A stretch of DNA of 64,000 nucleotides from Nymphaea colorata (GCF_008831285.2 NC_045143.1:13477151-13541150), one strand, 5' to 3'; numbered from the stretch's first letter, positions 46,581 to 57,591 are shown. Made by a program: numbers and translations. Notes: generated by a model from the letters alone, not told the origin.

Positions 46581-46770
46581 AGCAACTCAAGCCAACCAGA
46601 AAATTCCACTAGACGATCCACCTGGCCTACTAGACCACCAACAACTTTAGCAACTCAAGCCAACCAGAAAATTCCACTAGACGATCCACCTGGCCTACTA
46701 GACCACCAATAGCAACTCAAGCCAACCAGAAAATTCCACTAGACGATCCACCTGGCCTACTAGACCACCA
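46581..46770 (+). repeat. Three-copy tandem repeat in the Copia A pol linker
   Basis: Units begin at 46581, 46649 and 46711 with 'agcaactcaagccaacc' and end 'ctactagaccacca'. They are 68, 62 and 60 bp long and otherwise virtually identical. The repeat lies in the variable linker between integrase and reverse transcriptase. The 62-bp unit breaks the reading frame. Confidence 0.9.
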
Positions 46771-46899
46771 ACAAAATTTAGTAACTATTACACCTATCTT
46801 ACAATAAACAAAAACCATTCTATAGACCAATACCTATCATTCGAAAATCTGCCCATTCACTATAAATCTTATATCCTAAATACATACTCCCAACACGAA

Positions 46900-48371
46900 C
46901 CAAAAACTTATGAGATGGTAAAATCTGATTCAAAGTGGCGCAATGCAATGGAAGAGGAGTTTGCGACACTGAAAAAAAATCAGACGTGGGATCTAGTTCC
47001 TCTACCTGATGGCAAAAGGTTGGTTGAATGCAAGTGAGACTATCAAATAAAATATAACAGCGATGAGAGTGTAGAGCACTACAAAGCTCGCTTAGTTGCC
47101 AAAGGATTCACTCAAACCAAAGGTATTGACTATACTGAAACCTTTGCTTCTGTTACAAAGATGAGTTCTGTCCAAACATTAATCTCAGTAGCAGCAAACA
47201 AGAAATGACTTCTCATTCTACTTGATGTGAAAAATGTTTTTCTTCATGGTGAACTCAACGAAGAAGTCTATATGGAGGCTCCCAAAGGCATAAAGAATGA
47301 GCACAGGTACGTATGTAAGTTGAAAAATGCTCTATACGGTTTGAAACAGTCACTGCGAGCTTGGTTCTCTCGTCTCAGTGATGCACTTTCAAAATTGGGA
47401 TTCAAAAGAAGCAGTGTTGATCATACTATGTTTATGTCTTTGAGGAATTTTAAAATTTGTATTTTCCTAGTCTACGTGGACAACATAATAATGACAGGTG
47501 ATGATGTTGATTTTATGCCACGCGTCAAAGACTATCTTAATCAGCTATTTGAAATCAAAGATTTGGGAATACTAAAATTCTTCTTAGGGATTGAAGTTGC
47601 ACACTCAAACAAAAGAGTCTTTCTTTGCCAAAGGAAATATACGTTAGATCTATTGAATGAAACAGAATGCTTGGGTGCCAAACCAGCAGAGACAGCTCTT
47701 GAAGCAAATTGTAAATTAAGAAAGATGAAGGAAAACTAGTCGAGAATATTCAAAGCTTTCAAAAACTCGTTGGCAAGCTCATATATCTAACTGTTACATG
47801 ACCAGACATATCCTATGTCGTAAGTCTGATTAGTCAGTTTATGAATTCTCCTAGATCAACTCATATTGAAGTTGCCCATAGAATCTTGAGGCAATTGAAA
47901 AGAAGTCCTGAAAAATGAATTTTAATGAAACACGATCTGCCACTAGATGTCGTGGGTTATACTAATGCAGATTGGGCAGTGGATCCAAATGACCGAAAAT
48001 CTACATCTGGTTTCTGCACCTTCATTAGAGGAAATCTTATAACTTGGAGAAGCAAAAAACAATCTGTAGTTGCTCGATCAAGTGTTGAAGCAGAATATAG
48101 AGCTATGGTTGGATGTACATGTGAACTTGCTTGGATTAAAACCCTTCTAAAGGATATGAATATTGATATACGAGACCCTATAAAGCTTATATGCGACAAT
48201 ATGGCTGCAATCGATATCGGGGCAAATCTGGTCTTTCATGAACAGACCAAACACATTGAAATTGACTATCACTTCACTAGAGAAAAAATTCTAGATAGGA
48301 CTATCGAAACTTGTCATGACAAAAGTGAAAATCAGTTGGCCCGATATTTTCACCAAGAGCCTTGCATGTGA
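46900..48371 (+). pseudogene. Copia A reverse transcriptase and RNase H, broken; YVDN active site
   Basis: The polymerase starts MEEEFATLKKNQTWDLVPLP near 46945, then HYKARLVAKGFTQTKGIDYT, then ALYGLKQSLRAWFSRLSDAL. The catalytic box reads LVYVDNIIMTGDD, with the second catalytic aspartate changed to asparagine. RNase H lies at 47925-48371 (GYTNADWAVDPNDRKSTSGF, then VARSSVEAEYRAM and HIEIDYHFTREKI). Stops at about 47036, 47205 and 47737 break the frame. Confidence 0.92.
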
Positions 48372-48438
48372 GAAGCATCAAAGCATTGTAAATAAGTTGG
48401 AACAGATTGACATCTGTCCTCGAACTTGAGGGGGAGAT

Positions 48439-48742
48439 TGTTGTGAGATTTGTGAAAGAAGATTGGTGTTGCCAAAAAATCAAGATCAGCAATATTTTCC
48501 AGTTATGATGAGAAGGAAGGAAATCTTATTTGTTTTTTTGGAAAGATCAAATAACCATCCCTTGGTTATCGTCCTATTCAAAATGTATGAAACCCCCTTC
48601 TTCTTATTGATTGTAAAAAAAAAGCGAGGATAAATAAAATAGCAGCCTCTTCTTCCTCCGTGGACGTAGGCCTAAGTGCCGAACCACGTAAATTTGCAGT
48701 TGCTCCCTTCTGTGTCGCTTCTTTCTTATGTTTTCTAATATG
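48439..48742 (+). repeat. 3' LTR of Copia A with preceding polypurine tract
   Basis: CTTGAGGGGGAGAT directly precedes TGTTGTGAGATTTGTG. The LTR ends CTAATA, after which the target duplication TGTAC is found. Confidence 0.92.
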
Positions 48743-48747
48743 TACAA

Positions 48748-48885
48748 CTTGAAGGAAGCATCAGTGCTTATGCTTGACACATCAATTTTGTTGAGGGGAG
48801 CAAGCACACATTCATTGGTGAAAAATCCCACTTTCCTGGAAGAATTGTATACATCAATTGATAAAAATTCGCTACCTTTGTCCAT
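48748..48885 (-). other. Unidentified minus-strand open frame interrupted by Copia A
   Basis: A frame starting MDKGSEFLSIDVYNSSRK and reading FFTNECVLAPLNKIDVSSIS runs to the Copia A insertion site. Across the target duplication it would continue only about a dozen codons into 37075-37030 before a stop. The composition looks protein-like, but I do not recognise a family. It may be part of an older transposon or a gene relic. Confidence 0.3.
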
Positions 48886-49620
48886 ACGATTTTTTTTAAC
48901 ATAAATGTTAAATTGGGTTTGAACAAATTTGCCTTGTAATTCAAAGGTTAACCGTTGTTTCGTCAGCGCTCAAAGCTTTCTAAGTCCCATTAGAACAATT
49001 CCAATAAAAATCAGCTAATTTTTATAAACAGGTCAACCATTAGGTTGAATCCAAATAAGAATATGAGAAAAGTTGTATGATTTGCCAATTTAAAACCATT
49101 CAATTTGATTAAAATAGGTTTATGGAAATAATGGAGTTGGTTATACAGGTAAAGCTATGAATTTTTAGTTGCAGAGGCCGAACTATAGTTTTAAGATTTT
49201 AAAAGAGGTTAAAATATAATTTTACAAAATTTTTATATTAATTAAATCATAATGTTTAAAAATTTATATATAAAATTTTGATTTCTTAAAATTCTAACGT
49301 GCCATCTTTTTGGTATTTTCTTCTATCTTAGATTCCATGCTGATAAAAAGGTGTGTTTTGAAAAATCTTACTAGCATGGATAATGCATGCTACATATTAA
49401 AAACCAAAAGTCAAATAAAAATAAGTTGATTTTAAATCTATAAATCTAAAATCTCATACATATTTCAAATCCGCAGAAAACAACCACAACTTTACTATTG
49501 AAGCGCAAAGTATCCGGCGCACTAACCTTTACCATGTTCGACTTCGGCCCCGATTTTGCTCCATAAAATCTACAATTCTACATTTGACTCTGCACTTTCG
49601 CTTTCTAAATCGAATCCAGA
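48886..49620. other. AT-rich intergenic region upstream of RPS2
   Basis: Non-coding. A tract at about 49166-49310 starts TAGTTGCAGAGGCC, similar to the MITE terminus CAGTGGCAGAGCC, and has an AT-rich interior like the MITE copies at 55571 and 57400. Its right end is not clear. Confidence 0.4.
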
Positions 49621-49636
49621 TCCAGTCTCATATGAG

Positions 49637-49743
49637 AAACCCTAGAAAAGGACATTATAGTAATTCTCTATCACAACGAGCTAGGGTTTTCGCGGGGACG
49701 CCTCGTTTTATAACCCCTCTTTTTCTTATCCTTCTCCGCTTCT
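49637..49743 (+). promoter_or_regulatory. RPS2 promoter: two telo-boxes, TATA box and pyrimidine-rich start region
   Basis: AAACCCTAG at 49637-49645 and the inverse TAGGGTTT at 49682-49689 are telo-box (AAACCCTA) motifs, common in plant ribosomal protein promoters. A TATA-like TTTTATAA lies at 49707-49714. About 30 bp further on, 49716-49743 is pyrimidine-rich ('cctctttttcttatccttct'), fitting the start region and a TOP-like leader of a translation gene. The start site is inferred, not seen. Confidence 0.7.
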
Positions 49744-49816
49744 GTGCTTGCTTTCCCTTGATCGATCGGCCATCACGCCAGCCGGTAGAGATACCCACCG
49801 GAGTTAGACGCAGAAG

Positions 49817-52737
49817 ATGGCTGAAAGAGGAGGATTTGGCCGCGGCTTCGGCCGGGGTGGCCGCGGCGACCGCGGCAGAGGTGGACGTGGAGGTGGCAGG
49901 CGTGGGGGCGCCCGCCGTGACGAGGAGGAGAAGTGGGTGCCGGTGACGAAACTCGGTCGCCTCGTCAAGGAAGGGAGGATCCGAACACTGGAGCAGATCT
50001 ACCTCCACTCTTTGCCCGTGAAGGAGCATCAGATCATTGAGACTCTCTTGGGCCCCCAGCTTAAGGATGAGGTCATGAAGATCATGCCCGTCCAGAAACA
50101 GACCCGTGCTGGGCAGCGCACCCGATTCAAGGCCTTCGTCGTCGTAGGCGACGGCAACGGCCACGTTGGTCTCGGTGTTAAGTGCAGCAAGGAGGTTGCA
50201 ACCGCCATCCGTGGTGCCATCATCCTGGCCAAGCTTTCTGTGATCCCCGTGAGGAGGGGTTATTGGGGTAACAAGATTGGGAAGCCCCACACTGTTCCCT
50301 GCAAGGTCACCGGCAAGTGCGGTTCCGTCACCGTCCGCCTGGTGCCCGCACCCAGGGGTTCCGGGATTGTCGCGGCCCGTGTGCCCAAGAAGGTGCTTCA
50401 GTTCGCCGGCATAGAGGACGTCTTCACCTCCTCCCGCGGTTCCACAAAGACCCTTGGTAACTTTGTCAAGGTACTGTTTTCAACTTCTCGCATTTCTGCT
50501 TCTTTCCTTTTATTTACTAGGAAACGTGTCTTCTTTGGCCTTTTCGTTGTTGATTTGAGTCAATGTCTAAGCGAAAGCTTTGGGAGTGTTCTTTTGGGTT
50601 TAAAACTAAATTTTTTTGACCTAGTGCATTTCTATTTTCTTCCCACTATTAGAGATTTTAATGGGTTTAATTTGTCTCTTTTGATCTTCCTATAATTCTA
50701 AAAGAATCACCCAAACCGCAGGTTTGGTTGGTTTCTTCCATTCTTTCTATGAAGATAACTTGCTGTTATTTAAATTTATTTCTGGATGAAGTGTTGTTGC
50801 TATTTAACTTACTTTGTGTTGCTTGCTCAAAGATAAACATTTGGCTTGTGACTTTTGTTGTTTGTATGGTGGGCTGTACATTTTTCTTTCGGCAGTTTGG
50901 ATGTATAAGAATTTGCTAGGCAACTTTTTTGACAAAGTTGCAGTAGTTTTGCTTAACGGAAAACTATTTCTTTCGGTACTCTCCAACTATTGATACTTTT
51001 CTTTTTTTAGTTTTTTTAGTTACAGTGAGTTCCTGAATCCTGATCTCATAATGGTAAATAACTGCTTGAATCCGCACCTGCACCCACTCCCTCTCAACCC
51101 CACTCCAACCCAGAAAAATAGAGAATCTTTTTAAGCATGTTGAACTCGTGCAGCTTCTTGTCTCTTCATCATTTCTTTCTTTATGAAAAGACCCGAAAAT
51201 GCCGTTACATAGTAGCCATTACCTATACATGTGCCCGATAATGCATCATCTTGTTGATTAGAGGAAAATAACGATCCAGTTGTCGTGGTTGTTGACTTGC
51301 TCTTGCCTACGTATAAGTATGATGAGAAAAGATGGCGTTCTTTTTTGGTAAGCTACAAATGTTATTTATTTTGCCTTTTTTGTGGCTTGTAATTTTTTTT
51401 AATACTTATGGATGCCTTTGACTTGGAATCAATCGATTGACTGTGACAAAATTGTTGGTTTGCCAGTTCCTTTTGTTGCTTACATAAACGGGAGGTGTCA
51501 AATGAATGAAAATGAGGTTCAATAATTGGATTTCAGTGCACACTCTTTTTATGTGACATATTGCTTTACAGTTTGGTTTTTTGTCTATACCATTTTGAAA
51601 TTCTGCTAGCTTGCCAAGTTGATATCCATTCTCGGTTCTCTTGTTCAAAGAGCTGCATGTTTGCGATATGAAGAGTGGCATGTCTGCAATGATGTGTTTC
51701 TATGATTTGATATTTTTTGTTGCATTTGCTTTTCACTGGTGTCGTGTTGTTAGTATTTATAGTCTCCGCCAATGCTAATGTGTTTCCATATTTTAAGACA
51801 AATTGCTTTTCTGCAAATGTGATTTCTTGTGTTGGGGTCAATTTTTCTTTATTATTCTATACTTCAATACATTTCGTTTTTCTGCAAATGTGATTTCAAA
51901 CTTTGTGCATGTATTATCGCTTTATTGTTGTTTATTATATTTTCTGCCTTGGAATGCCTGTTGCCATCCTTGTTTCTTTCTGATCTTTGACAATGCATAT
52001 CCTTGTTGGCTTTATGGTTAGGCCTTCTAAGTTGATTATATTTCATCATGATTGATCTCAAGAATAAACTTAGGAACAAAAAATGTGTTCATCATCATTG
52101 ATCTCAAGAATAAACTTAGGAACAAAAAATGTGTTTGAAAGTAATTCTATGCTACACTAAGAAGGATATTATTTTGATCATGATGCCTGATAGCTCATAA
52201 AGCAATATTTTTACAGTTGGTCCTTCCAACTGGTGATGGGTGGTTGCTTTCTAAATGCAAAGGAATGTTTTTTGTTTCGTCTTGCAAACTGTGGGTCTTG
52301 ATAACGAGTAATGGCTAGTAGTTTCTTTGATACTAGCCCAGAAAAAGGCGAGGCTGTCTCACAAGCCTTTGTTCATGGAAAAAAGTATCCGTTCTTCAGA
52401 TAAGTTTCTGTTCATCATGACTTCTAAAATGCGAAATAGTTCATGTTTGATTTCAGAACGTGCTTGCTTGCTGTTTTAGTTACTAGCCTTGCATTATGTT
52501 GTGGGTTATCTCTGTTCGCTTATTTTGGAGTTTTTTCTTCTGAGACTTTATGAATCGTTGTTTTTTCCTGGCTTGCAGGCAACCTTCGACTGTCTGTTGA
52601 AAACATATGGTTTCCTTACACCTGATTTCTGGCGAGAGACTCGATTCACAAAATCTCCATTCCAGGAATACACAGACTCGTTAGCAAAACCTACAAAGGC
52701 GATAATTCTTGAGGATGTTGAGAAGGATGTTGCGTGA
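49817..52737 (+). CDS. RPS2: 40S ribosomal protein S2 (uS5), two exons, 270 residues
   Basis: A core protein of the small cytosolic ribosomal subunit, near the mRNA entry channel and important for decoding accuracy. Exon 1 is 49817-50470 (218 codons, donor AAG|GTACTG). Exon 2 is 52579-52737 (52 codons plus stop, acceptor cttgcag). The intron of about 2.1 kb is phase 0. The protein has an Arg-Gly-rich N-terminus (residues 5-34), then [16 protein letters not shown], the S5 N-terminal RNA-binding domain at about 88-150 ([20 protein letters not shown]) and the C-terminal S5 domain at about 165-225 ([18 protein letters not shown]). Exon 2 encodes the conserved [15 protein letters not shown] tail. 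Length matches plant homologues. No defect is seen, and the upstream telo-boxes suggest growth-linked expression. Confidence 0.97.
50471..52578 (+). other. RPS2 intron (2.1 kb)
   Basis: T-rich and free of genes. It contains a direct repeat of about 53 bp ('gatctcaagaataaacttag' and 'gaacaaaaaatgtgtt' at about 52051-52084 and 52101-52134). I found no snoRNA that I could support, although ribosomal protein introns are a usual place for them. Confidence 0.7.
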
Positions 52738-53739
52738 CCTAGTTCTTGTGTTTGAAGATTAGTTTCTTTTTCCCTTCTTGCTTGAATCAGTGGTACAGCA
52801 ATTTTGGTTTGCCAAGAACAGATATTTTCTTTAATATTTCGGCTGAATCTTTTCTGGAACGTTATATGTTCAGAGTTTGTAGAATTTGTCATAAACCCGC
52901 CCTATGCGTTTTGTTTTCCTTTTAAGCGCCCTTCTTCTCACGGATTTCTTTCTTGCGTTCTTCATCTGTGCTGGCAGAACTGTGGCATGCGCACGCTCAT
53001 CATTCTAGTCTGCCTGCCGAAGCTGTGCATGACAGATTAATCTTAAGAGCCTCCTCTGGCTCCCTTACCTACATGGATGGGGCCTTTCCAGATCTTGCAA
53101 ACCGTTTGTTATCCCTCTTGTTCAAAAGCCTTTCCTATGGCTGAATAGGTTCTTTTTTTATTCACATGAAGGTTGTAATTCTTTGAAATTGTGCTAAGGG
53201 GTTTGGGGTCAGTCGTCTTGTTGTGAATCGTTTGACAGGACTGAGGACATATCTAAGGTTTTTAAAAATAAAACACAGGTGGAATTGGAGTCACTGCTTG
53301 GTTTTAGTCAACGGGGGAAGCTAACAGAAGATCTATAGAGAAAAATGGTTGTTCAAACTAAGAAATCTGTTTTTTTGCTTTTCTCGTTCTTCGATGGAAA
53401 GCTAGAGAATTAAGTACAGTATGGTTATGTTTGACAACTTTCCGCAACCTGGGTCGAGGTTTCCTCTGGCATTGTTAGAAAATTTTTATGATAAAGTCGA
53501 ATTAAAGTTTTGAAAAGTTTTGAAATTTTGACCAGGCCGAAATATTATTTTTTAAAAATTTTATATAATATCATTTTTTTTAAATTTTATATAACATAAG
53601 TAATTTTTTTTTAAATTTACATATAATTTTTTTTTTTTAAATTTGAGGTAAATTTCCCTCTGCCCTTACCAACCTGCTGTAAGGATCCTGTATTTCCATT
53701 CACAATAGAGAAATATGTTTTACCTTCAACAACTTCTCA
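52738..53739. other. RPS2 3' region and AT-rich MITE-like tract
   Basis: It begins with the RPS2 3' UTR. From about 53455 to 53665 the order 'gttagaaaatttttatgat', 'ttttgaccaggccgaaatat', then T-rich blocks with 'taaatttacatataattttt' parallels the interior of the MITE at 57400-57591. Its termini are not recognisable, so it is listed as a possible old copy. Confidence 0.45.
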
Positions 53740-54240
53740 TCTGCTCATCTTCGTCGATATGACCATTCATAAACATAACTCTTGGCTTGTTGATGGTGAT
53801 GCTAGTCACCATCTATGCTCACCATCAAATTTGATTTCAAATATTGTCATATTGAAACACCTTTTCCAATTCGCTTACCTGGGAATACCTTAGTTTATGC
53901 ATCACATTTCAGTCAAGTCGCGCTTTCTTCGTCAGCCACTCTTCATGACGACTATTATGTTCCAAAATTTGGATTTAATCTAATTTCCGTAAGCACATTA
54001 ACTAAGCAATTTCCATTTGTTGTGTTCCACGTCTGGTTTTTTGTTGGAGGACCTGAAATCGCCTGAAATCGAAGATGACGACTGGGGCAGGTTATGAGAA
54101 AGGAGGACTCTACATCTTTTGAAAGGAAAGCCTAGAAAACAATTTGCAGATCGGTTCTTTTGTCCTTAGTTCGTCTTTAAAGCCATCCAATGTTTGGCGT
54201 CTTAACTTAGGACATCCCTCAGTTTCTCTGTAAATAAAAT
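53740..54240 (+). mobile_element. Copia protease/pre-integrase fragment
   Basis: Shifting plus frames read SWLVDGDASHHLCSPSNL, a degraded Copia protease active site, then LPGNTLVYASHFSQVALSSS and PKFGFNLISVSTLTKQFPF. The pre-integrase end is FADRFF and a decayed LGHPS-like segment near 54215. It is truncated on both sides. Confidence 0.8.
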
Positions 54241-55016
54241 GTTCTCAACTGTGATTCAAACATTCACACCTGACCAACATGACAAACTAATGTGGTATTG
54301 CTCAGTATTGCAGGGCAGATAAAAATGCAATTCTTTGAAGTCATTAAATTGTTAGTACAGTGTGGGCGATCATATAGCCAGTCGGGTACACACTGGGTTA
54401 GTGTGTAGGTGAAAGTTTGGTAGTCGTTTTTTACAGGTACTATGCCATTAAACTACAAATAATTATATGTATTACTTTCAAGTTAAAAGGAATAGCAGTA
54501 AGTTAAACTAAGACCCCAAACAATTCTATACTCTATGAGTATACAGCTCTCCCTTTTATGAATGTTACAACAATCGGTCAGACATTGACACCATAATCAC
54601 ATCATCAAACACCGCCACACATGTCCTGTTCTATTTGTCAAAAGAAATTGACGTTTGAAAGATATAAAAGTAATGTTAGTTGCACACGCAGTTGCATGGT
54701 GGGTAACGTGTACATGCACTGGTACGTGCCTTCAGATAATTTCTTTCCGACGCAAGGATAATTAGCCTACAACAACAAAAAATGACCATAATACCCTTGT
54801 CCGTAAAAAGTTCTCGATATAGGTGAAAAAAAGTAATGAAAACCTAAAAGGTCTGAAAAAACATTTGGTTTTAAAAAGTATTAAACTACCTTAATTCTCA
54901 ATTTTTTTTTGTTTACATGCACCCACCCAACTCACTCTCACCTTTTAATGATTGGATGAACCAACACGAGCGCATGGAGGACAACAGTGACTAAGTTCCT
55001 GGCTTTTTTTTATAAA

Positions 55017-55018
<2 letters not shown>
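54241..55018. other. Intergenic region without recognised features
   Basis: Short poly-T and AT-rich sequence only. No gene, element end or RNA was recognised. Confidence 0.4.

Positions 55019-55057
<39 letters not shown>
55018..55057. repeat. AT dinucleotide microsatellite
   Basis: About 19 uninterrupted AT/TA repeats. It generates a spurious Tyr-Ile run in one reverse frame. Confidence 0.95.
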
Positions 55058-55060
<3 letters not shown>

Positions 55061-55439
55061 CTCTTGAGAAAAGTGAAGGCGTAGTAGGGTGAATCGTGAT
55101 AACAAGAAATTAAGTGAAGTTTAGTGCGGCAGCCTAACGCTCCGTCCTGGTAAATGCGTGGAAATTTCCCGAGAGGTCTTCTCGATATGCAGAAAATCAA
55201 CCTTGGGAAAGCCACTTGGTGTCGTCTACGATCGCTCTCGGCTACATTACAGTATAAAAAGGGGTCCGAGGCTCCAAGCAAGCTATTTCTGAAAGCAGGC
55301 AAGGAAGAGAACATCTTTGTTTGCGAATGGTGGGTGGTGGGTGGGACACGAACCAGCTGGGGCTCCGTCCTCGCGTCCTTCATGTTCATGCCAAAGACTA
55401 CGTCCCCTTCTCGCCCCGCAGTCCGTTGATGCAAGTGTC

Positions 55440-55945
55440 AAACAGGTTGTTGGACGTTCTGTACCGGTACGCAGGTCCGGATGGACGAGGCGGGGCAGGA
55501 GTACTGGTATGGGAGCATCACCAGGATAGTCTAGCTCATCACCATCTACCTGGCCGCCAGCTCCTCCAAGCAGGGTGGAGCCAAGGTAAGGCCCCTTGGC
55601 TCCATCTCAAAATTTGTTTTTTTTTTTAAATTTAAATGTAAATTTTGAAAAATTTCATTTATTCTATATAAAAATTTTAAAAAATGATATTTCGATCATA
55701 ATCAAAATTTAAAAACTTTAGTTTGAACCCTTCATAAAAAATTCATGGCTCGGCTCCTGTCTTCACGTCTGCCCGCAAGCTGCTGAGAGCCAATCGGGAC
55801 AAGGACACAGATAACTTGAAATTGAGTGAGGACGAGTAACAGGAGATCACGGTTGAGTTCCAGGGCATCACCATCTGGTGGTCATCCAACACCACTTCTT
55901 CTTGGTTCTCCCCTTCTACTACAGTGATCCCGAGGAACACAGGTA
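55440..55945 (+). pseudogene. Relic of a BCS1-like AAA-ATPase N-terminal domain, interrupted by a MITE
   Basis: Before the MITE the plus strand reads VRMDEAGQEYWYGSITRIV, a stop, then LITIYLAASSSKQ. After it (from 55760) comes SARKLLRANRDKDTDNLKLS, a stop, then QEITVEFQGITIWWSSNTTS. The order 'YL..SSSK, basic segment, acidic strand, EFQGIxIWW' is that of the AAA-associated N-terminal domain of plant mitochondrial or ER BCS1-like ATPases (for example AATP1/HSR4). The ATPase domain is not present downstream. It is more GC-rich than its neighbours, as expected of former exon sequence. Confidence 0.5.
55571..55759. mobile_element. 189-bp MITE of the CAGTGGC-GAGCC family
   Basis: Its termini CAGGGTGGAGCC and GGCTCGGCTCCTG are imperfect complements and align with the ends of the perfect element at 36372-36572. 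The interior is AT-rich. Flanks CCTCCAAG and TCTTCACG look like a diverged 8-bp target duplication. It splits the AAA-ATPase relic. Confidence 0.7.
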
Positions 55946-56725
55946 GATAAAATCACACTAATTATCAAAGGGATATTTTTATCTCAAAAACACTCAAAAT
56001 TATATGTCCTTTTTCAAGCTTACTTTCAAACTCTAGATAAATCAATTTTATGGTGGGCAGAGGGTTAATCTCACTGCAAAGCACATCTTGCCCCTAGGGT
56101 GTATCGAGCTTTCTATATGCTTTGACTTGCATATACAATATGGAAGCATAACCCTGTGCGGGTTGAACTGGAGACACATCCTATAATGCATCTCAAGCCA
56201 CCCGTTTGAGCTGTGCCCCTTAAGCCGATGAATCTATTTTGCCTGCCAAACACATAACATGACACTTTGATTAAAAGCTACTACTTTCGAGTCAAAAATT
56301 GTACGCTTTCTTCTTAAAGCACTTAAAAGATTTGTCTCAAGCAAACGACTTTGCTCCATGCTTTAAATTACCCTTTTTAGTTTGGCAGTTCTTTTATACA
56401 TTTGGATTTGTTGTTTCTTAATGCATGCTTATTTACCTTTGCAAAGTTCATTTGATATACCCAAACAGCCTCTACCGGCGTTTAATACATGACGGGAGAA
56501 GTCATTGCCGGCTTTTTAAAACAATTGGAGAGAAAAGTTATTTAAAATTGAAATTTCACTATTAATTAAACAAATTATACATCAAAAAAATGAATTAAAA
56601 TGAACAATCAATGGCCCTAAAGCTAAATTTTATATAATGTTATGACTCTACATCTATATCTTTACTTTTTTTTTCTTCTTCTCTTGCTTTATTTTCTGTA
56701 GAATCCATCAAGCAGAATCACAATC
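55946..56725. other. Intergenic region without recognised features
   Basis: AT-rich; nothing assignable was recognised on either strand. Confidence 0.4.
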
Positions 56726-57139
56726 ATGACAAACTGTAGAAGATGTGGAAAAACAGACTGCCTTTGCCAGATACTTCCAAGCTGTAGAAGCCACTGTCAG
56801 TTATTACTGGTCTATAGTGCTAAGGGTCTTCATGTCAATATTGTCAGTATGATTTACATATGCAATGTTGGAGACGTGGGTTGCCTTGCCGTATCCCCAC
56901 TCTGCAAAGTCACCACTTCCGTTTGGAGTAGTGGAGTGGAACCCGTCAGTCTTTTAGTCTATGATATCCCCACCATACTGAACCGAGCTAGCCCAGTTTC
57001 TCAAGCTAATGAAAAGAGAGCTAGGCCAATAACCAACGTCTTTGCCTTGGAAGCGAAACCACCAATCATGTGTTTATATCCTGTTAAGAATCACACTTTG
57101 AAAACCACTGTTGCTATTGTTTGTGATAATGATAGATGA
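56726..57139 (+). other. 137-codon open frame, unidentified
   Basis: The frame starts MTNCRRCGKTDCLCQIL with a Cys-rich opening (CRRCGKTDCLC), and later reads LVYDIPTILNRASPVSQANE and LEAKPPIMCLYPVKNHTLKT. It is longer than most chance frames in this AT-rich area. I see no known domain, splice context or upstream promoter. A possible acceptor ('tttttttttgggcag') and further short frame follow at 57258-57390. It could be a gene relic or chance. Confidence 0.25.
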
Positions 57140-57399
57140 GCTAAGGAAGAACATAGTTACCTGAGATATATCATGTCAATTATACGTTAAGGCATAACTG
57201 CATAAGCTTGAAGGCTTCAGCCAATGCTGCTACCGCTGCTAACTGTATACCATACCTTTTTTTTTTGGGCAGGTTGTTCGGTTCATGCTTCCACAGTCAG
57301 CTTGGGCATTGATATTGGAAAACGTTTGTTACCATGCCCAAGCAATGTCAATGGCTTGGATGCTGTGATCTCAAGAGGAAAAGGGATTTCATCTACCAT

Positions 57400-57591
57400 C
57401 AGGAGCAGAGCCATAAATTTTTTATAAGTGGGGTCGAATAAAAGTTTCTAAATTTTTACTAGGACTGAAATATCATTTTTCAAATTTTTTTTATAGAACG
57501 ATCAAATTTTTTTAAAATTTACATGTAATTTTTTTTTTAAATTAAGGTGGGGCCAGGGCCCAAGCGGGCCCCTACCTTGGCTCTACCCCTT
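57400..57591. mobile_element. 192-bp MITE of the CAGTGGC-GAGCC family
   Basis: It starts CAGGAGCAGAGCC and ends GGCTCTACCCCTT, which align position by position with the termini of the element at 36372-36572. It is flanked by a perfect 8-bp target duplication TCTACCAT (57392-57399 and 57592-57599). The interior is AT-rich with a 'ggggccagggcccaagcgg' GC patch near the right end. Confidence 0.87.

Larger units (their letters stand above)
37076..48742 (+). mobile_element. Ty1/Copia element A (plus strand), interrupted by nested Copia element B
   Basis: The 5' LTR (37076-37376) and 3' LTR (48439-48742) are flanked by a perfect 5-bp target duplication TGTAC (37071-37075 and 48743-48747). The interior, without the insertion at 37518-43363, is about 5.2 kb and encodes gag, protease, integrase, reverse transcriptase and RNase H in Copia order. 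Stops and a changed catalytic residue make it inactive. About two dozen LTR differences by eye point to an old insertion. Confidence 0.93.

Noticed and set aside
50471-52578. Search for a snoRNA in the RPS2 intron
   Set aside because: No C/D or H/ACA box pair with suitable spacing and terminal stem was convincing by eye.
54991-55434. 147-codon minus-strand open frame
   Set aside because: Part of it is a translated AT microsatellite, and the rest has no recognisable motif.
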